A DNA stretch of 64,000 bases from Sphingobium chungbukense. GTDB lineage: Bacteria > Pseudomonadota > Alphaproteobacteria > Sphingomonadales > Sphingomonadaceae. Each line of letters begins with the position of its first letter. The stretch's first letter is position 1. Shown here in pieces: positions 48,916 to 57,474 of the stretch. The DNA is taken from the NCBI RefSeq assembly GCF_001005725.1, contig NZ_LBIC01000001.1, positions 832,501 to 896,500 on the forward strand, in the 5' to 3' direction. The translations under genes and the position numbers were made by a program. A model generated the notes under the pieces. It did not search any database. It saw nothing but the letters and a program-made list of their open reading frames with translations, and was not told where the DNA came from.

Positions 48916-49196
48916 CGGACCGGCCTCGCCGCATACAACTTTCTCGTGCGAAGGGCTGGCGGATGCCCGATAACACGGTGAAGGTCGACCGCTCCACGAA
49001 ATGGGGCAATCCCTATCCGCTCCAGCCGGGCCGCACGGCAGAGCAGGCCGTGGCCGCCTTCCGCATCCACCTGCGCGAGACGCCTAGCCTGCGCGAAATG
49101 GCTGGGCGCGAACTTCGCGGCAAGAACCTCGCCTGCTGGTGCCCGGCCGGCGCGCCGTGCCACGCCGATATTCTGCTGGAGGCCGCGAATGGATAA
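48912..49196 (+). CDS. DUF4326-domain protein
   Basis: From ATG 48912 (ATGA overlap) the protein has 94 residues and the DUF4326 signature: RIQLSRAKGWRMPDNTVKVD, TKWGNPYPL, then LRGKNLACWCPAGAPCHADI with the Cys-x-Cys and His. The family is common in actinobacteria and phages; its role is not established, although the CWC...CHAD motif suggests metal binding or nucleotide-related chemistry. Confidence 0.8.
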   Translation: MTDRPRRIQLSRAKGWRMPDNTVKVDRSTKWGNPYPLQPGRTAEQAVAAFRIHLRETPSLREMAGRELRGKNLACWCPAGAPCHADILLEAANG

Positions 49197-49605
49197 GCGC
49201 GACGCCCTGGCGAAGCTGCTGTTACTGATGGACACGTTCGCCGGCGAAGAACTGGGCCATGTCTATGGCAACGGGCAGGAGATCGAATCGACCGATGTCG
49301 TGACCGAGCTGTGCGCGGCCTTCGATATGGAGCCGGCAAGCGGCTGGTGGCGGACAATCGCTGATCAGATATTCGCTGATCAGGCCCGCCTCGATTTCCT
49401 CGACCGCTGCAATGAACGGCTGAACGCCCAGTGCGGCACAACCTACAGCTGGTCGCTGATCATGAATCACAACGTCAACCGGCTGATGCTCGGGCATATG
49501 GCCGTCGACCTGCACGATAGCGCGCCGCCTTCGCAGGCCCTGCCGTCCTGCCGGGCAGCGATCGATGCGGCGATGCAGCGGATTAGGGAGGCTCAGCAGC
49601 CATGA
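49189..49605 (+). CDS. Hypothetical accessory protein
   Basis: The 138-residue helical protein (DALAKLLLLMDTFAGEELGH, FADQARLDFLDRCNERLNAQ) overlaps both neighbours by 4-8 bp. No family recognised. Confidence 0.52.
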   Translation: MDKRDALAKLLLLMDTFAGEELGHVYGNGQEIESTDVVTELCAAFDMEPASGWWRTIADQIFADQARLDFLDRCNERLNAQCGTTYSWSLIMNHNVNRLMLGHMAVDLHDSAPPSQALPSCRAAIDAAMQRIREAQQP

Positions 49606-49829
49606 GCCACCAGTGCAAAGGCAAGGTGCGCCATCCGACGAGGCAAGGTGCCATTATCGCACTCAGGCGGGTGAAGAACATCGCCATGGACATCTACCAG
49701 TGCCCCAGCTGCAAAGGCTGGCATCTGGGCCGGACGCGCGAGGCGTCGAGGTGCGCCGACCGGATCACGCAGGTTCTGGACCGCCATGCTGCGGCGCTGG
49801 CGAAACGGATGGAGGGGCGCAATGGCTGA
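49602..49829 (+). CDS. Small zinc-ribbon protein
   Basis: The 75-residue basic protein has one CPSCKGWHLG motif and an upstream HQCKGKVRHPT, likely a zinc ribbon of the short type frequent in phage early regions. Overlaps the previous gene by 4 bp and the next by 8 bp. Confidence 0.55.
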   Translation: MSHQCKGKVRHPTRQGAIIALRRVKNIAMDIYQCPSCKGWHLGRTREASRCADRITQVLDRHAAALAKRMEGRNG

Positions 49830-50193
49830 GCAGCGCGAACCTTGGGCACGGCCTGATTGCACAACCTGCGGCGGCTGGGGCTTTATCTACGCAACGCCCC
49901 GCGACGGCGGTGAGAAATATCGCTGTTTATGTGGCAACTGTCGAGCGGCATCCGAAGCCCCAGACTATCCGGTCGCTGCGCCCGATGGCGTCGCGCCGGT
50001 CATCTTCCGTGCGCAGATCATTCAGACGATGGGGACATGGTTCAAGATGGCTGTGCCCAATCTTTCCGATGCCGAGGCGGCGGCAGCGGCAAAAGCATCT
50101 TGGGAAACCGACTGGCCCGACGACCCCCAGCCGCGCACGCTGGAGGCGGCGAAGGAGGTCGTGGCAGACGAATTGGCATACTGGACTGAGTGA
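49822..50193 (+). CDS. Zinc-finger hypothetical protein
   Basis: From ATG 49822 the protein has 123 residues. An N-terminal Cys cluster (DCTTCGGWGFIY; YRCLCGNCRAA) should bind zinc and resembles short DnaJ-type CxxCxGxG-like fingers. The rest is acidic. It precedes the excisionase-like gene. Confidence 0.52.
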   Translation: MAEQREPWARPDCTTCGGWGFIYATPRDGGEKYRCLCGNCRAASEAPDYPVAAPDGVAPVIFRAQIIQTMGTWFKMAVPNLSDAEAAAAAKASWETDWPDDPQPRTLEAAKEVVADELAYWTE

Positions 50194-50206
50194 CGGGAAA
50201 CGGACA

Positions 50207-50443
50207 ATGATCATGGAGAACATCAACGACAGGCGGCGGGACAACCTGCTGCGCATCGCCGAGGTGAAGGCCCGCACGACTCTGTCGAGCGCGACCATCT
50301 ATCGGCGCATCAGCGCGGGCACTTTCCCGCGTCCCCATCGCATCAGCGCCGGGCTTACGGCATGGTATGAATCGGAGATTGATTCGTGGGTTGCGGACCC
50401 GATGGGGTATCGGGCAGGGGTGCAAAACGAGGTGGGGGTATAA
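50207..50443 (+). CDS. AlpA-family regulator / excisionase candidate
   Basis: From ATG 50207 the protein has 78 residues with the AlpA/MerR-type winged HTH: LLRIAEVKARTTLSSATIYR followed by RISAGTFPRPHRISAGLTAW and ESEIDSWV. Its location beside attR, and candidate arm sites overlapping its 3' end, make excision control the likely job. In cryptic P4-like elements AlpA instead activates the integrase; that is the alternative. Confidence 0.75.
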   Translation: MIMENINDRRRDNLLRIAEVKARTTLSSATIYRRISAGTFPRPHRISAGLTAWYESEIDSWVADPMGYRAGVQNEVGV

Positions 50444-50453
50444 GTCGGGGTAT
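50403..50453 (+). repeat. GGGGTAT repeats at the right end (candidate integrase arm sites)
   Basis: TGGGGTAT (50403-50410), GGGGGTAT (50434-50441) and CGGGGTAT (50446-50453) lie in the same orientation as the three left-end copies. The first lies in the AlpA-like gene and the second overlaps its stop codon. Spacings are 31 and 12 bp. Confidence 0.6.
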
Positions 50454-50516
50454 CGCCTTAAAAGCGATGCTTAAGAGGCTAGGAAATCCGTCGTTATTGC
50501 TCCATCTTTCGACGGG

Positions 50517-50532
50517 CTCCCTCTCCGCCAGA
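50517..50532. repeat. attR core
   Basis: CTCCCTCTCCGCCAGA is identical to the tRNA-Ser 3' end at 6921-6936. The upstream bases diverge apart from a short TTCGA match, so no second complete tRNA is made. Confidence 0.85.
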
Positions 50533-50540
50533 ATCTTCCA

Positions 50541-50636
50541 AGTCGCCATTTTCTCATAACAATGATCGCCCATGTGGGGCATCATACCAATCGGGTCACA
50601 ACGACCGATGACATTATCGGCTGGAAGGACGCGTGA
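50541..50636 (+). pseudogene. Possible remnant of another integrase core-binding domain
   Basis: Just outside attR the plus strand is open from 50541 to a TGA at 50634. It reads ...IAHVGHHTNRVTTTDDIIGW then KDA, which resembles the core-binding domain of phage-type integrases (GHDDAARVTPEDI-WKD pattern). There is no start codon context, and the following sequence to the GH gene (50637-50727) shows only a weak continuation (TAQASLAALRV) in another frame. This may be the trace of an older element at the same tRNA. The rest of the 284-bp gap 50444-50727 holds no gene I can support. Confidence 0.3.
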
Positions 50637-50727
50637 CCGCACAGGCGTCGCTGGCCGCCTTGCGCGTTGACATGGCTTGTGGCGAAATCTCGGGCAGCGC
50701 TGGTTTGCTCGCCACCTTTCACCCTAT

Positions 50728-52758
50728 CTAGTCCTGAAACAGCTTGAATTCGACGAGCCGTATGGCCTTGCCGCCCTTTGGGGTCATGAGCAGGCGCACC
50801 TTGTCGGTGCGGATGGCAGGCCAGCGCAGGAAGGTGATGCCGTCGGCGACGGGTGAACCCCTGGGTGTCGCGATCGTCTTCCAGCCTCCCCCGATCATGG
50901 CTTGCAGGCGATAGCCGCGCGGAACGGCGAAGCCCTTGCCGTCCGCGAAGAAGGCCAGCTCGGCGCGGCCGAGGACGACCGGCTTGCCGAAATCGATCGC
51001 GTACCATTGTCCGGCGGGCGAGGGTGCAGAAGACCAGCCATTGGGCAGTTCGGGGAAGAACCAGAGCCTTCCATCGATGGCGTCATGGATATTTTCCGGG
51101 TCGGTGTTGCTGGAGGCAGAGCCCTTCGGAAACTGGCCGCGCACGAGTTGGACTGCGCGGTTGATGGGGCGATCGATGGTGGCGTTGCGCGCGCTTTCCA
51201 CGGCTGTGGTCAGGCGGCCGAGCGTAGGGCGGCGGGCGACTTCCCGGCCATCGACCTCTATGGACAGGCCCTTGCCCCGGCCATAATGGCTGCCGTCCGC
51301 GTCCCAGGTCACGGCGATGCGGCGGCCGTGATAGGGCACGTCCTGCGCCCGGAACCAGGCCAGCGCCTGCGGATCGCCCGCTTCGGGAAGCAGCGGGTTC
51401 ACCTCCAGCACATCGTCGGCGCGGGGACGGATGCCGACCAGCCCGGTCAGGATCAGGTCGTTATAGCCCGAATGGAAATAGTGGTGGCTGCGATCGAGCC
51501 CCACGATCGGCTGGCCGGTTTCAGGGTGATAGTCTTCCTCCAGGTCGAGGCGTTTGGCCTTTCCGGCGCCCTGATAGTGGAGCGCCGTATATTGGCGCAG
51601 CAGGCGCATATAGTCGCTGCGGGTGACGGGGCCGAGGCTCTGATAATGGTCGAGCAGGTTCGCCAGCCCGATCAGCACCTGGGTCGTCTGATAAGGCCAG
51701 ACAGGGCCGTTCCACTGGCATTCGGGGTCTGGGCCAAGATAGCGATACTGCCGCATATAATATTCGTAATTCACCTCGACCGTGCGCATGCCTGCCTTGC
51801 CGGCGAGCGAGGCGGGGTCGAGCAGATGGCGCCAAGCCTGCGCATAGCGCGCTTCGTCGGGGACGAGGTCGAACATCCAGGGCAGATAGCCGACAAGCTC
51901 GCGATTGCGGATCGGTTCCCAATAGGTGACGTGCGGGTTCTTCCGGCTCTGGTGCCGGTCGATGAAGTGGGTGAGCTTCTCGCTCCAGAGGTCGGCCAGC
52001 ACATGGCCCCGGATGGCTTCGGCGCGGGCGGCATAGTCCCGCGCCATGGCCTCGTCGCCCGCCATCGCTGCCAGCCGGGAAAGGGCACGGGCATTGGCGA
52101 ACATATAGCTGTTGATCGAGGGGCGGAACGCATCGCCGCCGCGAAAGCCGTCCTTGCCGCCCGACGCGTCGATGGAGGAGACGGTATATTCGGTGGCGTC
52201 GAGCAGCGGCTCGACGAAATAGAGGCGCTTGTCGAAGTCGAACTTCTCGTCCCACAGGCGGTAGATGTGGCGCATGACCGGCAGGTGGCGGAGCGCCGCT
52301 TCGCGGTCGCCGTCGACCAGATAGCGGCCCCAGACGCTGTCGGCCATATAGTCGGTGAAATGGCGGTCATTGCCGCCGCCGGCATACATGAAATCGATAT
52401 AATCGTCGGCATAGCGGCGGTCGTTCAGCCAGCGTCCCTCGGCCAGATGGAAGCCGGTGGCGTCGTTCAGGCTGGCATAGGGATGCCGCTGCCAGTCGAC
52501 ATCATCGAGGAATTCGGTGGAGATGAACCCTTCTTCCCCCAGATCGCGCTGGTGGGCGCGGAAGAGGGACCAGCGATAATAATAGACCGCGTCGATCCTG
52601 GGGTCGGCGGATTCGAAGAAGGGGATACGCCGTTCATACCAGGGCGCGTCTTTGCCGAAGCGCTGGACCGCGATGCGATGATTGTCCATTGCGGGAGGCG
52701 GCGGAGCCGCCCCGATCAGTGCCGCACCTGTCAGCAAAGCGTTGATCCACGCGCGCAT
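50728..52758 (-). CDS. Exported (alpha/alpha)6-barrel glycoside hydrolase (MGH1-like) with C-terminal beta module
   Basis: The 676-residue protein has a short signal (INALLTGAALIGAAPPP). A large helical catalytic region (about 30-480) contains ECQWNGPVWPYQTTQVLIGL and EYYMRQYRYLGPDPE, patterns of the six-hairpin MGH1/GH63-like clan. The C-terminal 150 residues form a discoidin/F5-8C-like beta module (ENIHDAIDGRLWFFPELPNG, WYAIDFGKPVVLGRAELAFF) that likely binds sugars. It lies downstream of the arabinan-type TonB receptor, so it probably trims a side chain or oligosaccharide of the same polymer. The exact CAZy family and bond are not decided from sequence. Confidence 0.68.
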   Translation of the reverse strand: MRAWINALLTGAALIGAAPPPPAMDNHRIAVQRFGKDAPWYERRIPFFESADPRIDAVYYYRWSLFRAHQRDLGEEGFISTEFLDDVDWQRHPYASLNDATGFHLAEGRWLNDRRYADDYIDFMYAGGGNDRHFTDYMADSVWGRYLVDGDREAALRHLPVMRHIYRLWDEKFDFDKRLYFVEPLLDATEYTVSSIDASGGKDGFRGGDAFRPSINSYMFANARALSRLAAMAGDEAMARDYAARAEAIRGHVLADLWSEKLTHFIDRHQSRKNPHVTYWEPIRNRELVGYLPWMFDLVPDEARYAQAWRHLLDPASLAGKAGMRTVEVNYEYYMRQYRYLGPDPECQWNGPVWPYQTTQVLIGLANLLDHYQSLGPVTRSDYMRLLRQYTALHYQGAGKAKRLDLEEDYHPETGQPIVGLDRSHHYFHSGYNDLILTGLVGIRPRADDVLEVNPLLPEAGDPQALAWFRAQDVPYHGRRIAVTWDADGSHYGRGKGLSIEVDGREVARRPTLGRLTTAVESARNATIDRPINRAVQLVRGQFPKGSASSNTDPENIHDAIDGRLWFFPELPNGWSSAPSPAGQWYAIDFGKPVVLGRAELAFFADGKGFAVPRGYRLQAMIGGGWKTIATPRGSPVADGITFLRWPAIRTDKVRLLMTPKGGKAIRLVEFKLFQD

Positions 52759-52787
52759 CGCTCAATCCCCTGTCGCCGGAAACGAAT

Positions 52788-52864
52788 ATGGCGGCCGGCC
52801 GGGATTGGAGAGGGTCCTGGACCGGCCGCCATGGAAATGGGATGCGGAGGAGGTGCCGCATCCC
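52788..52864. repeat. Two hairpins between the receptor and the hydrolase gene
   Basis: GGGATGCGG/CCGCATCCC (52839-52847 with 52856-52864) forms a 9-bp stem. ATGGCGGCCGG/CCGGCCGCCAT (52788-52798 with 52822-52832) forms an 11-bp stem around a 23-nt loop. Neither has a T-run. They may lower readthrough from the receptor into the hydrolase gene or stabilise the receptor message. Confidence 0.55.
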
Positions 52865-52873
52865 ATCGGGCAC

Positions 52874-55711
52874 TCACTTGAACGTATAGCGGACACCCAG
52901 CGCGAAGGTGCGCGCCAGCAGGGTGGTGCCGAGGTTGAACTGATCGGGCCCGCCGACATCCTCGAACTTGTAATAGGTTTGCTGCTTCGACTTGGTCAGG
53001 TTGACCGCGTCGAAGGTCACGCCCAGACGGTCGTTGACGTTCCAGGTGAGCTGGAGGTCCAGACTCTTTTCCGGGTTGCGCCACACGCCGATCGGGTTGG
53101 CGAACAGACGGGCTTCGTTGTTGGCCAGAAACTCCTTGCGCCAGATATAGGACAGGCGCGCGCCGATCGGGCCGTTATCATAGGCGAGCGTGGCGTTGTA
53201 GCTGAGGTCCGACACGCCGAAGAAGGACGAGGTGGATTCGCCGGTAACGACGCCGGCCGAGTTGGTTTCCGGGATGTTCTGCTTGGAATCCAGCACGGTC
53301 ACGCTGCCCACGAAGCCCAGGCCGTTGAGCGGGCCCGGCAGGTAGCTGGGGAAATAGGTCAGGCCCAGTTCCAGCCCCTTGAGCACGCCGTTCGATGCGT
53401 TGACCGGGCGGGTGATCGCGAAATTATCCGTCGCGCCTGCCACGATGCCGTTGTTCGGGATATATTCCTGAATCGTCAGCGGCACGACCAGCCCGCTGAT
53501 CTCGCGGCGGAAACCGGTCAGCGTGATCGCGCTGTTGCGTTCGAAATACCATTCGATCGCGGCGTCGAAATTCTTCGAATGGGTGGGCTTCAGCGTCGCC
53601 GTGCCCGCCGTGCCGCTGCCATAGCCGACATTGGTGAGGTCGCCGGTCAGATTGTAATTGGGGTTGATGTCGCTGAAGTTCGGGCGGCGCAGCGTTTCAC
53701 CATAGTTGAAGCGCAGGCGCAGATTGTCGAAAATCTCGTAGCGCGCGGTGAAGCTGGGCAGGAAGCGGTCCGACCCGGACGACACGCGGGTCTGCGCGCC
53801 GCCATTGTAGCGGTCGAAGAAATTATAGTCGGTATCGACCGTGACATAGCGCACGCCGGCCTGCAATTTCAGCGGACGGCCGAAGATCGACAGTTCGCCA
53901 TCGGCCTGCACATAGGCGGCGATGGTGCTTTCGTCGATGTCGAACACCTTCTGGAGCGCAAGCTGGTCGGAGGTTTTGATGCCGTAGAGGCCGCGGACGG
54001 TGTCGGCATTGTCATGCAGCCAATAGCCGTTCGCCAGGGTCCAGCTCGACGGCACGTCGGCGCGGCCCTGATAGAAGTCGGAATTGGTGAAGGCGGCGCC
54101 TTCGCCCAGCCCGGCCAGCGTGGTCCGGACCAGCGGCGCGCCCGCATCCTGGGTGCGCACGGCGGTCGACGCCTTGCGCTGGTCGATGCGGATGCCTGCC
54201 TTGATCTGGCGCAGGAAGCCTTCGTCCCAACTGTAGTAGCCGTCGAGCGTGCCGGTGATGGCGCTGCCCTTGTCGCGATTGGCGTTGTCGTAAAGCTGGG
54301 CGACGTTCCAGACGCCGGGGTCGGCCAGCAGGCTGTCATCGTCGAAATGATAGGAAGGGATGCCGCCGCCCGCGTTGAAATCGACGTCGATCGAGTTCGC
54401 GACCCGATCCGTCCGCATGGCGAGGAAGGAGGTCTTCACCTTGCTGGTCTGATAGGCGATGTCACCGATGATCTTGCCGCGATCGCCCAGGTCCCATTTG
54501 CCGTTCAGCGCATAGACGAAGCTGTCGGTGCTGGTCTTGGTGAAGTCGCCGCTGTTGAAGCCGTAAACGCTGTTCGCGGTGCGCGCCTTGACGATGTTGG
54601 TGCCGTCATAGAGCGTCGGCGCCTGCGGGTTCGCCCAATAGTCGACGAAGCTGAATTGCAGGCTGCTGAACGTTTCGCCCCGGAAGCCCGCATAGAAGAC
54701 CTCGGCGGTGTAGACCGAGCTGCTGTTGGGCGCCCATTGCAGCGCGACGTTGAAGGACGGACGCTCGCGCTTGCCGTAGAGGTCGGAGCTGAACGCGGCG
54801 TCGCGGGACAGATAATAGGGCGTCTCGACGCCGTTGACGTCCATGGTCGCGCCCGCGGCCGTCGACAGGCCGGCGTTGAGGCCGGGATCCCATGCGCCAA
54901 GTGCCGGTGCCCGGCCGAACTCTCCGGTGATCGGATCGCGGCCGACCGGGAAGATGCGCTGGAAAGCCGTCAGGCCCGTTCCGGCGGGCGGGGTCATGGT
55001 GGCGAACGGCACGAAGGCGCCCGCCGTCACCGTCTGGTCGCGATATTTGGTGCGGCTGTAGCTGCCGTTCACCAACAGGCCGATGTCGCCGATGCCGGTT
55101 TCCCAGCGGTCGCTGACCAGCAGCGCGACGTTCGGATTATAGCTGTCCGCCTGCTCATTATAGATGCCGCGCGCGAGGCCGGAAATGGCGAAGCCGTTAA
55201 AGTCGAACGGGCGGCGGGTCTCCACATTGACCTGTCCCGCCAGGCCCGTTTCGATCTGGTCGGCGGAGCGCGTCTTGAACACGTCGACGCGCTTGACGAG
55301 GTTGGCCGACACGTCCTGCAACTGGAAGGACTGTCCGGCGGCGGTGAAGATGTTGCGGCCGTTGAGAGTGGTCAGCGCGTCGGGCAGGCCACGGATCGAG
55401 ATCGCCGCCGCTTCGCCGCCGGTGCGGTTGGTGACCTGGATGCCGGTGACGCGCTGGAGCGCCTCGACGACGTTGTTGTCGGGCAGTTTGCCGACATCTT
55501 CCGCGACGATCGAATCGACGATCTGGGTCGATTCCTTGCGCACGTTGAGCGCGCCGACGATCGAGGCGCGGACGCCGGTGACGATGATGTCGTTGGCTTC
55601 GTCCTGCTGCGGCGCGGTTTCGGGCGCGCTTTGGGTTTGGGCGTGGGCAGTGCCCGCCAGCATGAGGGCGAGCAGGGACGCAGACGTGAAAACGATTGGC
55701 TTCAGAGCCAT
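52874..55711 (-). CDS. TonB-dependent receptor (probable arabino-oligosaccharide uptake)
   Basis: The 945-residue protein has a signal peptide ending at AHAQ (25), a TonB-box-like NDIIVTGVRAS, a plug with VGKLPDNNVVEALQRVTGIQ and ISIRGLPDALTTLNGRNIF, and a barrel ending FALGVRYTFK. It belongs to the TIGR01782-type receptors that import plant-polysaccharide fragments in Caulobacter and sphingomonads. GGAGG lies shortly before the ATG. Its own promoter region contains an operator-like inverted element shared with the arabinose regulator region. Flanking GH43/GH51 genes point to arabinan or arabinoxylan fragments as ligand; this is inference from context. Confidence 0.9.
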   Translation of the reverse strand: MALKPIVFTSASLLALMLAGTAHAQTQSAPETAPQQDEANDIIVTGVRASIVGALNVRKESTQIVDSIVAEDVGKLPDNNVVEALQRVTGIQVTNRTGGEAAAISIRGLPDALTTLNGRNIFTAAGQSFQLQDVSANLVKRVDVFKTRSADQIETGLAGQVNVETRRPFDFNGFAISGLARGIYNEQADSYNPNVALLVSDRWETGIGDIGLLVNGSYSRTKYRDQTVTAGAFVPFATMTPPAGTGLTAFQRIFPVGRDPITGEFGRAPALGAWDPGLNAGLSTAAGATMDVNGVETPYYLSRDAAFSSDLYGKRERPSFNVALQWAPNSSSVYTAEVFYAGFRGETFSSLQFSFVDYWANPQAPTLYDGTNIVKARTANSVYGFNSGDFTKTSTDSFVYALNGKWDLGDRGKIIGDIAYQTSKVKTSFLAMRTDRVANSIDVDFNAGGGIPSYHFDDDSLLADPGVWNVAQLYDNANRDKGSAITGTLDGYYSWDEGFLRQIKAGIRIDQRKASTAVRTQDAGAPLVRTTLAGLGEGAAFTNSDFYQGRADVPSSWTLANGYWLHDNADTVRGLYGIKTSDQLALQKVFDIDESTIAAYVQADGELSIFGRPLKLQAGVRYVTVDTDYNFFDRYNGGAQTRVSSGSDRFLPSFTARYEIFDNLRLRFNYGETLRRPNFSDINPNYNLTGDLTNVGYGSGTAGTATLKPTHSKNFDAAIEWYFERNSAITLTGFRREISGLVVPLTIQEYIPNNGIVAGATDNFAITRPVNASNGVLKGLELGLTYFPSYLPGPLNGLGFVGSVTVLDSKQNIPETNSAGVVTGESTSSFFGVSDLSYNATLAYDNGPIGARLSYIWRKEFLANNEARLFANPIGVWRNPEKSLDLQLTWNVNDRLGVTFDAVNLTKSKQQTYYKFEDVGGPDQFNLGTTLLARTFALGVRYTFK

Positions 55712-55754
55712 TTTTGATCCTCCCCATGGAGATATGAGCGCGTTTGCGCCACGA

Positions 55755-55785
55755 ATTACTCTGACTAATTATTTCTCGGAGTAAT
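55755..55785. promoter_or_regulatory. Operator-like element upstream of the receptor
   Basis: ATTACTCTGACTAATTA (55755-55771) is followed by an inverted ATTACTCCG on the minus strand (55777-55785). The core ATTACTCYGAC also occurs at 62326 between the GntR-type regulator and the arabinose operon, so the same regulator may bind both. Confidence 0.55.
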
Positions 55786-55896
55786 AGAAGGCAAGAGGGA
55801 AATTGCTTTGCCCGTACATGAAAGATTTTTGCTTGTGACAAATATACCGCATCCAGGCATATCGGCATTTTAAAGCTTTATGGGCATGGGAAAAAG

Positions 55897-55929
55897 CCGC
55901 TTTCCCGAGGGAAGGGGAAGCGGATTTTT
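55897..55929. terminator. Bidirectional terminator between GH43 gene and receptor promoter
   Basis: A 10-bp stem (CCGCTTTCCC with GGGGAAGCGG, one wobble) around a 7-nt loop is followed by ATTTTT on the plus strand and CTTTTT on the minus strand. It lies 31 bp after the GH43 stop and ends the leftward arabinose operon. Confidence 0.8.
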
Positions 55930-55959
55930 CCTTCTATTTGTCAGACTTGGGAGCTAAGG

Positions 55960-57381
55960 TCAGTCCGCGATCCAACGCGCCGTAGCGTCGCGGCTGCCCG
56001 CGAGACGGATTGCATTCTTCACCACGGCAAGCGCCTTGCCGGCGGCCGCGATCGACACGAAGCGGACCGTGCCCGAGCGGTCGTCGGTGAAGCGGACGAA
56101 CTGGCTGCGCATCGCAAAGTCGGTGCTGCGATCGTCGCGGGCGAGGATGACCGATCCATCCCTGGCCGCGACCAGATAATGGTCGGGCAGCAATATGGGG
56201 GAGAGCATCACGCTCTGCGGTCCGGCTCGGCCTGCGGTCTGGCGGAACTGGGTGGCGGGCAGCGAGGGGTTGCCCGCGATCAGGCGCAGGCCGTCATGGG
56301 CCAGCATGGCCTTGGGATCGGCGGCGGAAGCGAAGCGCTCGGGCAGCGGGCCGTTGCCGACGGGCACGCCGAAATCGGGTGTGCCGTCGGCCTTGTAATA
56401 GAGGCGCTGCACCCGGGTGTGGCGGTCGGGGTTGAACAGCGGGTCGCCCTGGATCGCCTCATAGTCGCGGCCGTGATAGACGAGGACATCGCGGCCCTTT
56501 TCATCGACGGTAAAGCTGTTGTGGCCGGGGCCGTAGACGCTGGTTTCCCGGCAGGTGGTGAACACCGGCTGCGGCGACTTCACCCAGGCATTGGGGTCCA
56601 TGATGTCGGCATTCTCGTCCGCCGTGAGCAGGCCGAGGCAATAGCGCGCATCGGTGGCGCTGGCCGAATAGGTCATGAACAGGCGGCCGTTGCGGTGCAG
56701 GACTGCGGGCGCTTCGGCCACCTTGTAGCCGCGTATTTCCCAGTCGAGCGTCGGGATGGTCAGGCGGGTGGCTTTGCTTGCCAGCTTCAGCGGCGATTCC
56801 AGCGGCGCGATGTAGAGGTTGCTGTTCGTCTCGATGCCCGGTTCGCGCTGCGCCCAGGCGAAATAGCGCTTGCCGCGATGGACGAAGCTGGTGGAGTCGA
56901 GGTTGAAGCTGTCCCACGGCGCCTGGAACTGGCCAAGGACGGTCCATTTGCCGGTCATCGGATCGGGGCCGTCGCAGACCACGGCATAGGTGCGGATGCG
57001 GAACACGTCCTCGCCACCGCCGCTGGGACCGGCGGCGAAGTACATGATCCACTTGCCGTTGATCTGGTGCAGTTCGGGCGCCCAGAGGAAACCGGACATG
57101 GGGCCGGTCTTTTCGTGGCGCCAGAGGACGCGTTCCTCCGCGGTCGACAGGCCCGCCAGCGTCTTCGATCGACGGAGTACCAGCCGGTCATATTCGGGGA
57201 CCGAACCGGTCATGTAGTAAAAGCCGTCCTCATGGCGGAAGACCTGCGCGTCGGCGCGCTGCTTCACCAGCGGGTTGACCGGGACCGGGGCGGCGACTTC
57301 GGTTTTGGCGCGCGCGATAAGTGGTGTTGCGGATAGCGCGGCTGTTCCGGCGAGGAAGTGGCGGCGGTTCATGGGGTTCAT
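55960..57381 (-). CDS. GH43 alpha-L-arabinofuranosidase/exo-arabinanase, Tat-type signal
   Basis: The 473-residue protein begins NRRHFLAGTAALSATPLIAR, a twin-Arg-like signal. The five-bladed GH43 domain (about 35-330) shows RADAQVFRHEDGFYYMTGSV with the base Asp, GFLWAPELHQINGKWIMYFA and KVAEAPAVLHRNG with the acid Glu. The last 140 residues (IAGNPSLPATQFRQTAGRAG to GSRDATARWIAD) look like an AbfB-type arabinose-binding module. It would release arabinose from arabinan or arabinoxylan in the periplasm. It is the last gene of the arabinose operon, after a palindromic repeat. Confidence 0.83.
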   Translation of the reverse strand: MNPMNRRHFLAGTAALSATPLIARAKTEVAAPVPVNPLVKQRADAQVFRHEDGFYYMTGSVPEYDRLVLRRSKTLAGLSTAEERVLWRHEKTGPMSGFLWAPELHQINGKWIMYFAAGPSGGGEDVFRIRTYAVVCDGPDPMTGKWTVLGQFQAPWDSFNLDSTSFVHRGKRYFAWAQREPGIETNSNLYIAPLESPLKLASKATRLTIPTLDWEIRGYKVAEAPAVLHRNGRLFMTYSASATDARYCLGLLTADENADIMDPNAWVKSPQPVFTTCRETSVYGPGHNSFTVDEKGRDVLVYHGRDYEAIQGDPLFNPDRHTRVQRLYYKADGTPDFGVPVGNGPLPERFASAADPKAMLAHDGLRLIAGNPSLPATQFRQTAGRAGPQSVMLSPILLPDHYLVAARDGSVILARDDRSTDFAMRSQFVRFTDDRSGTVRFVSIAAAGKALAVVKNAIRLAGSRDATARWIAD

Positions 57382-57400
57382 TCAAAGCTCTCCTCTTGGG

Positions 57401-57470
57401 TCGCCCTCACCCTTCCGGCGCTTCGCGCCTTCCTCCCTCTCCCGCTGGGGGAGGGAAAGGGTGAGGGCGA
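57401..57470. repeat. Palindromic intergenic element (cruciform-capable)
   Basis: TCGCCCTCACCCTT (57401-57414) is perfectly inverted at 57457-57470. Inside, two smaller hairpins form (GGCGC-TTC-GCGCC and CCCTCTCCC-GCT-GGGGGAGGG). It fills most of the gap between two GH43 genes. This shape is typical of dispersed REP-like elements; copy number in the genome is unknown here. Confidence 0.75.
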
Positions 57471-57474
57471 GTTC

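Noticed and set aside
52682..55717. 1011-codon plus-strand frame opposite the second TonB receptor
   Set aside because: Antisense shadow without motifs; the receptor on the minus strand is unambiguous.
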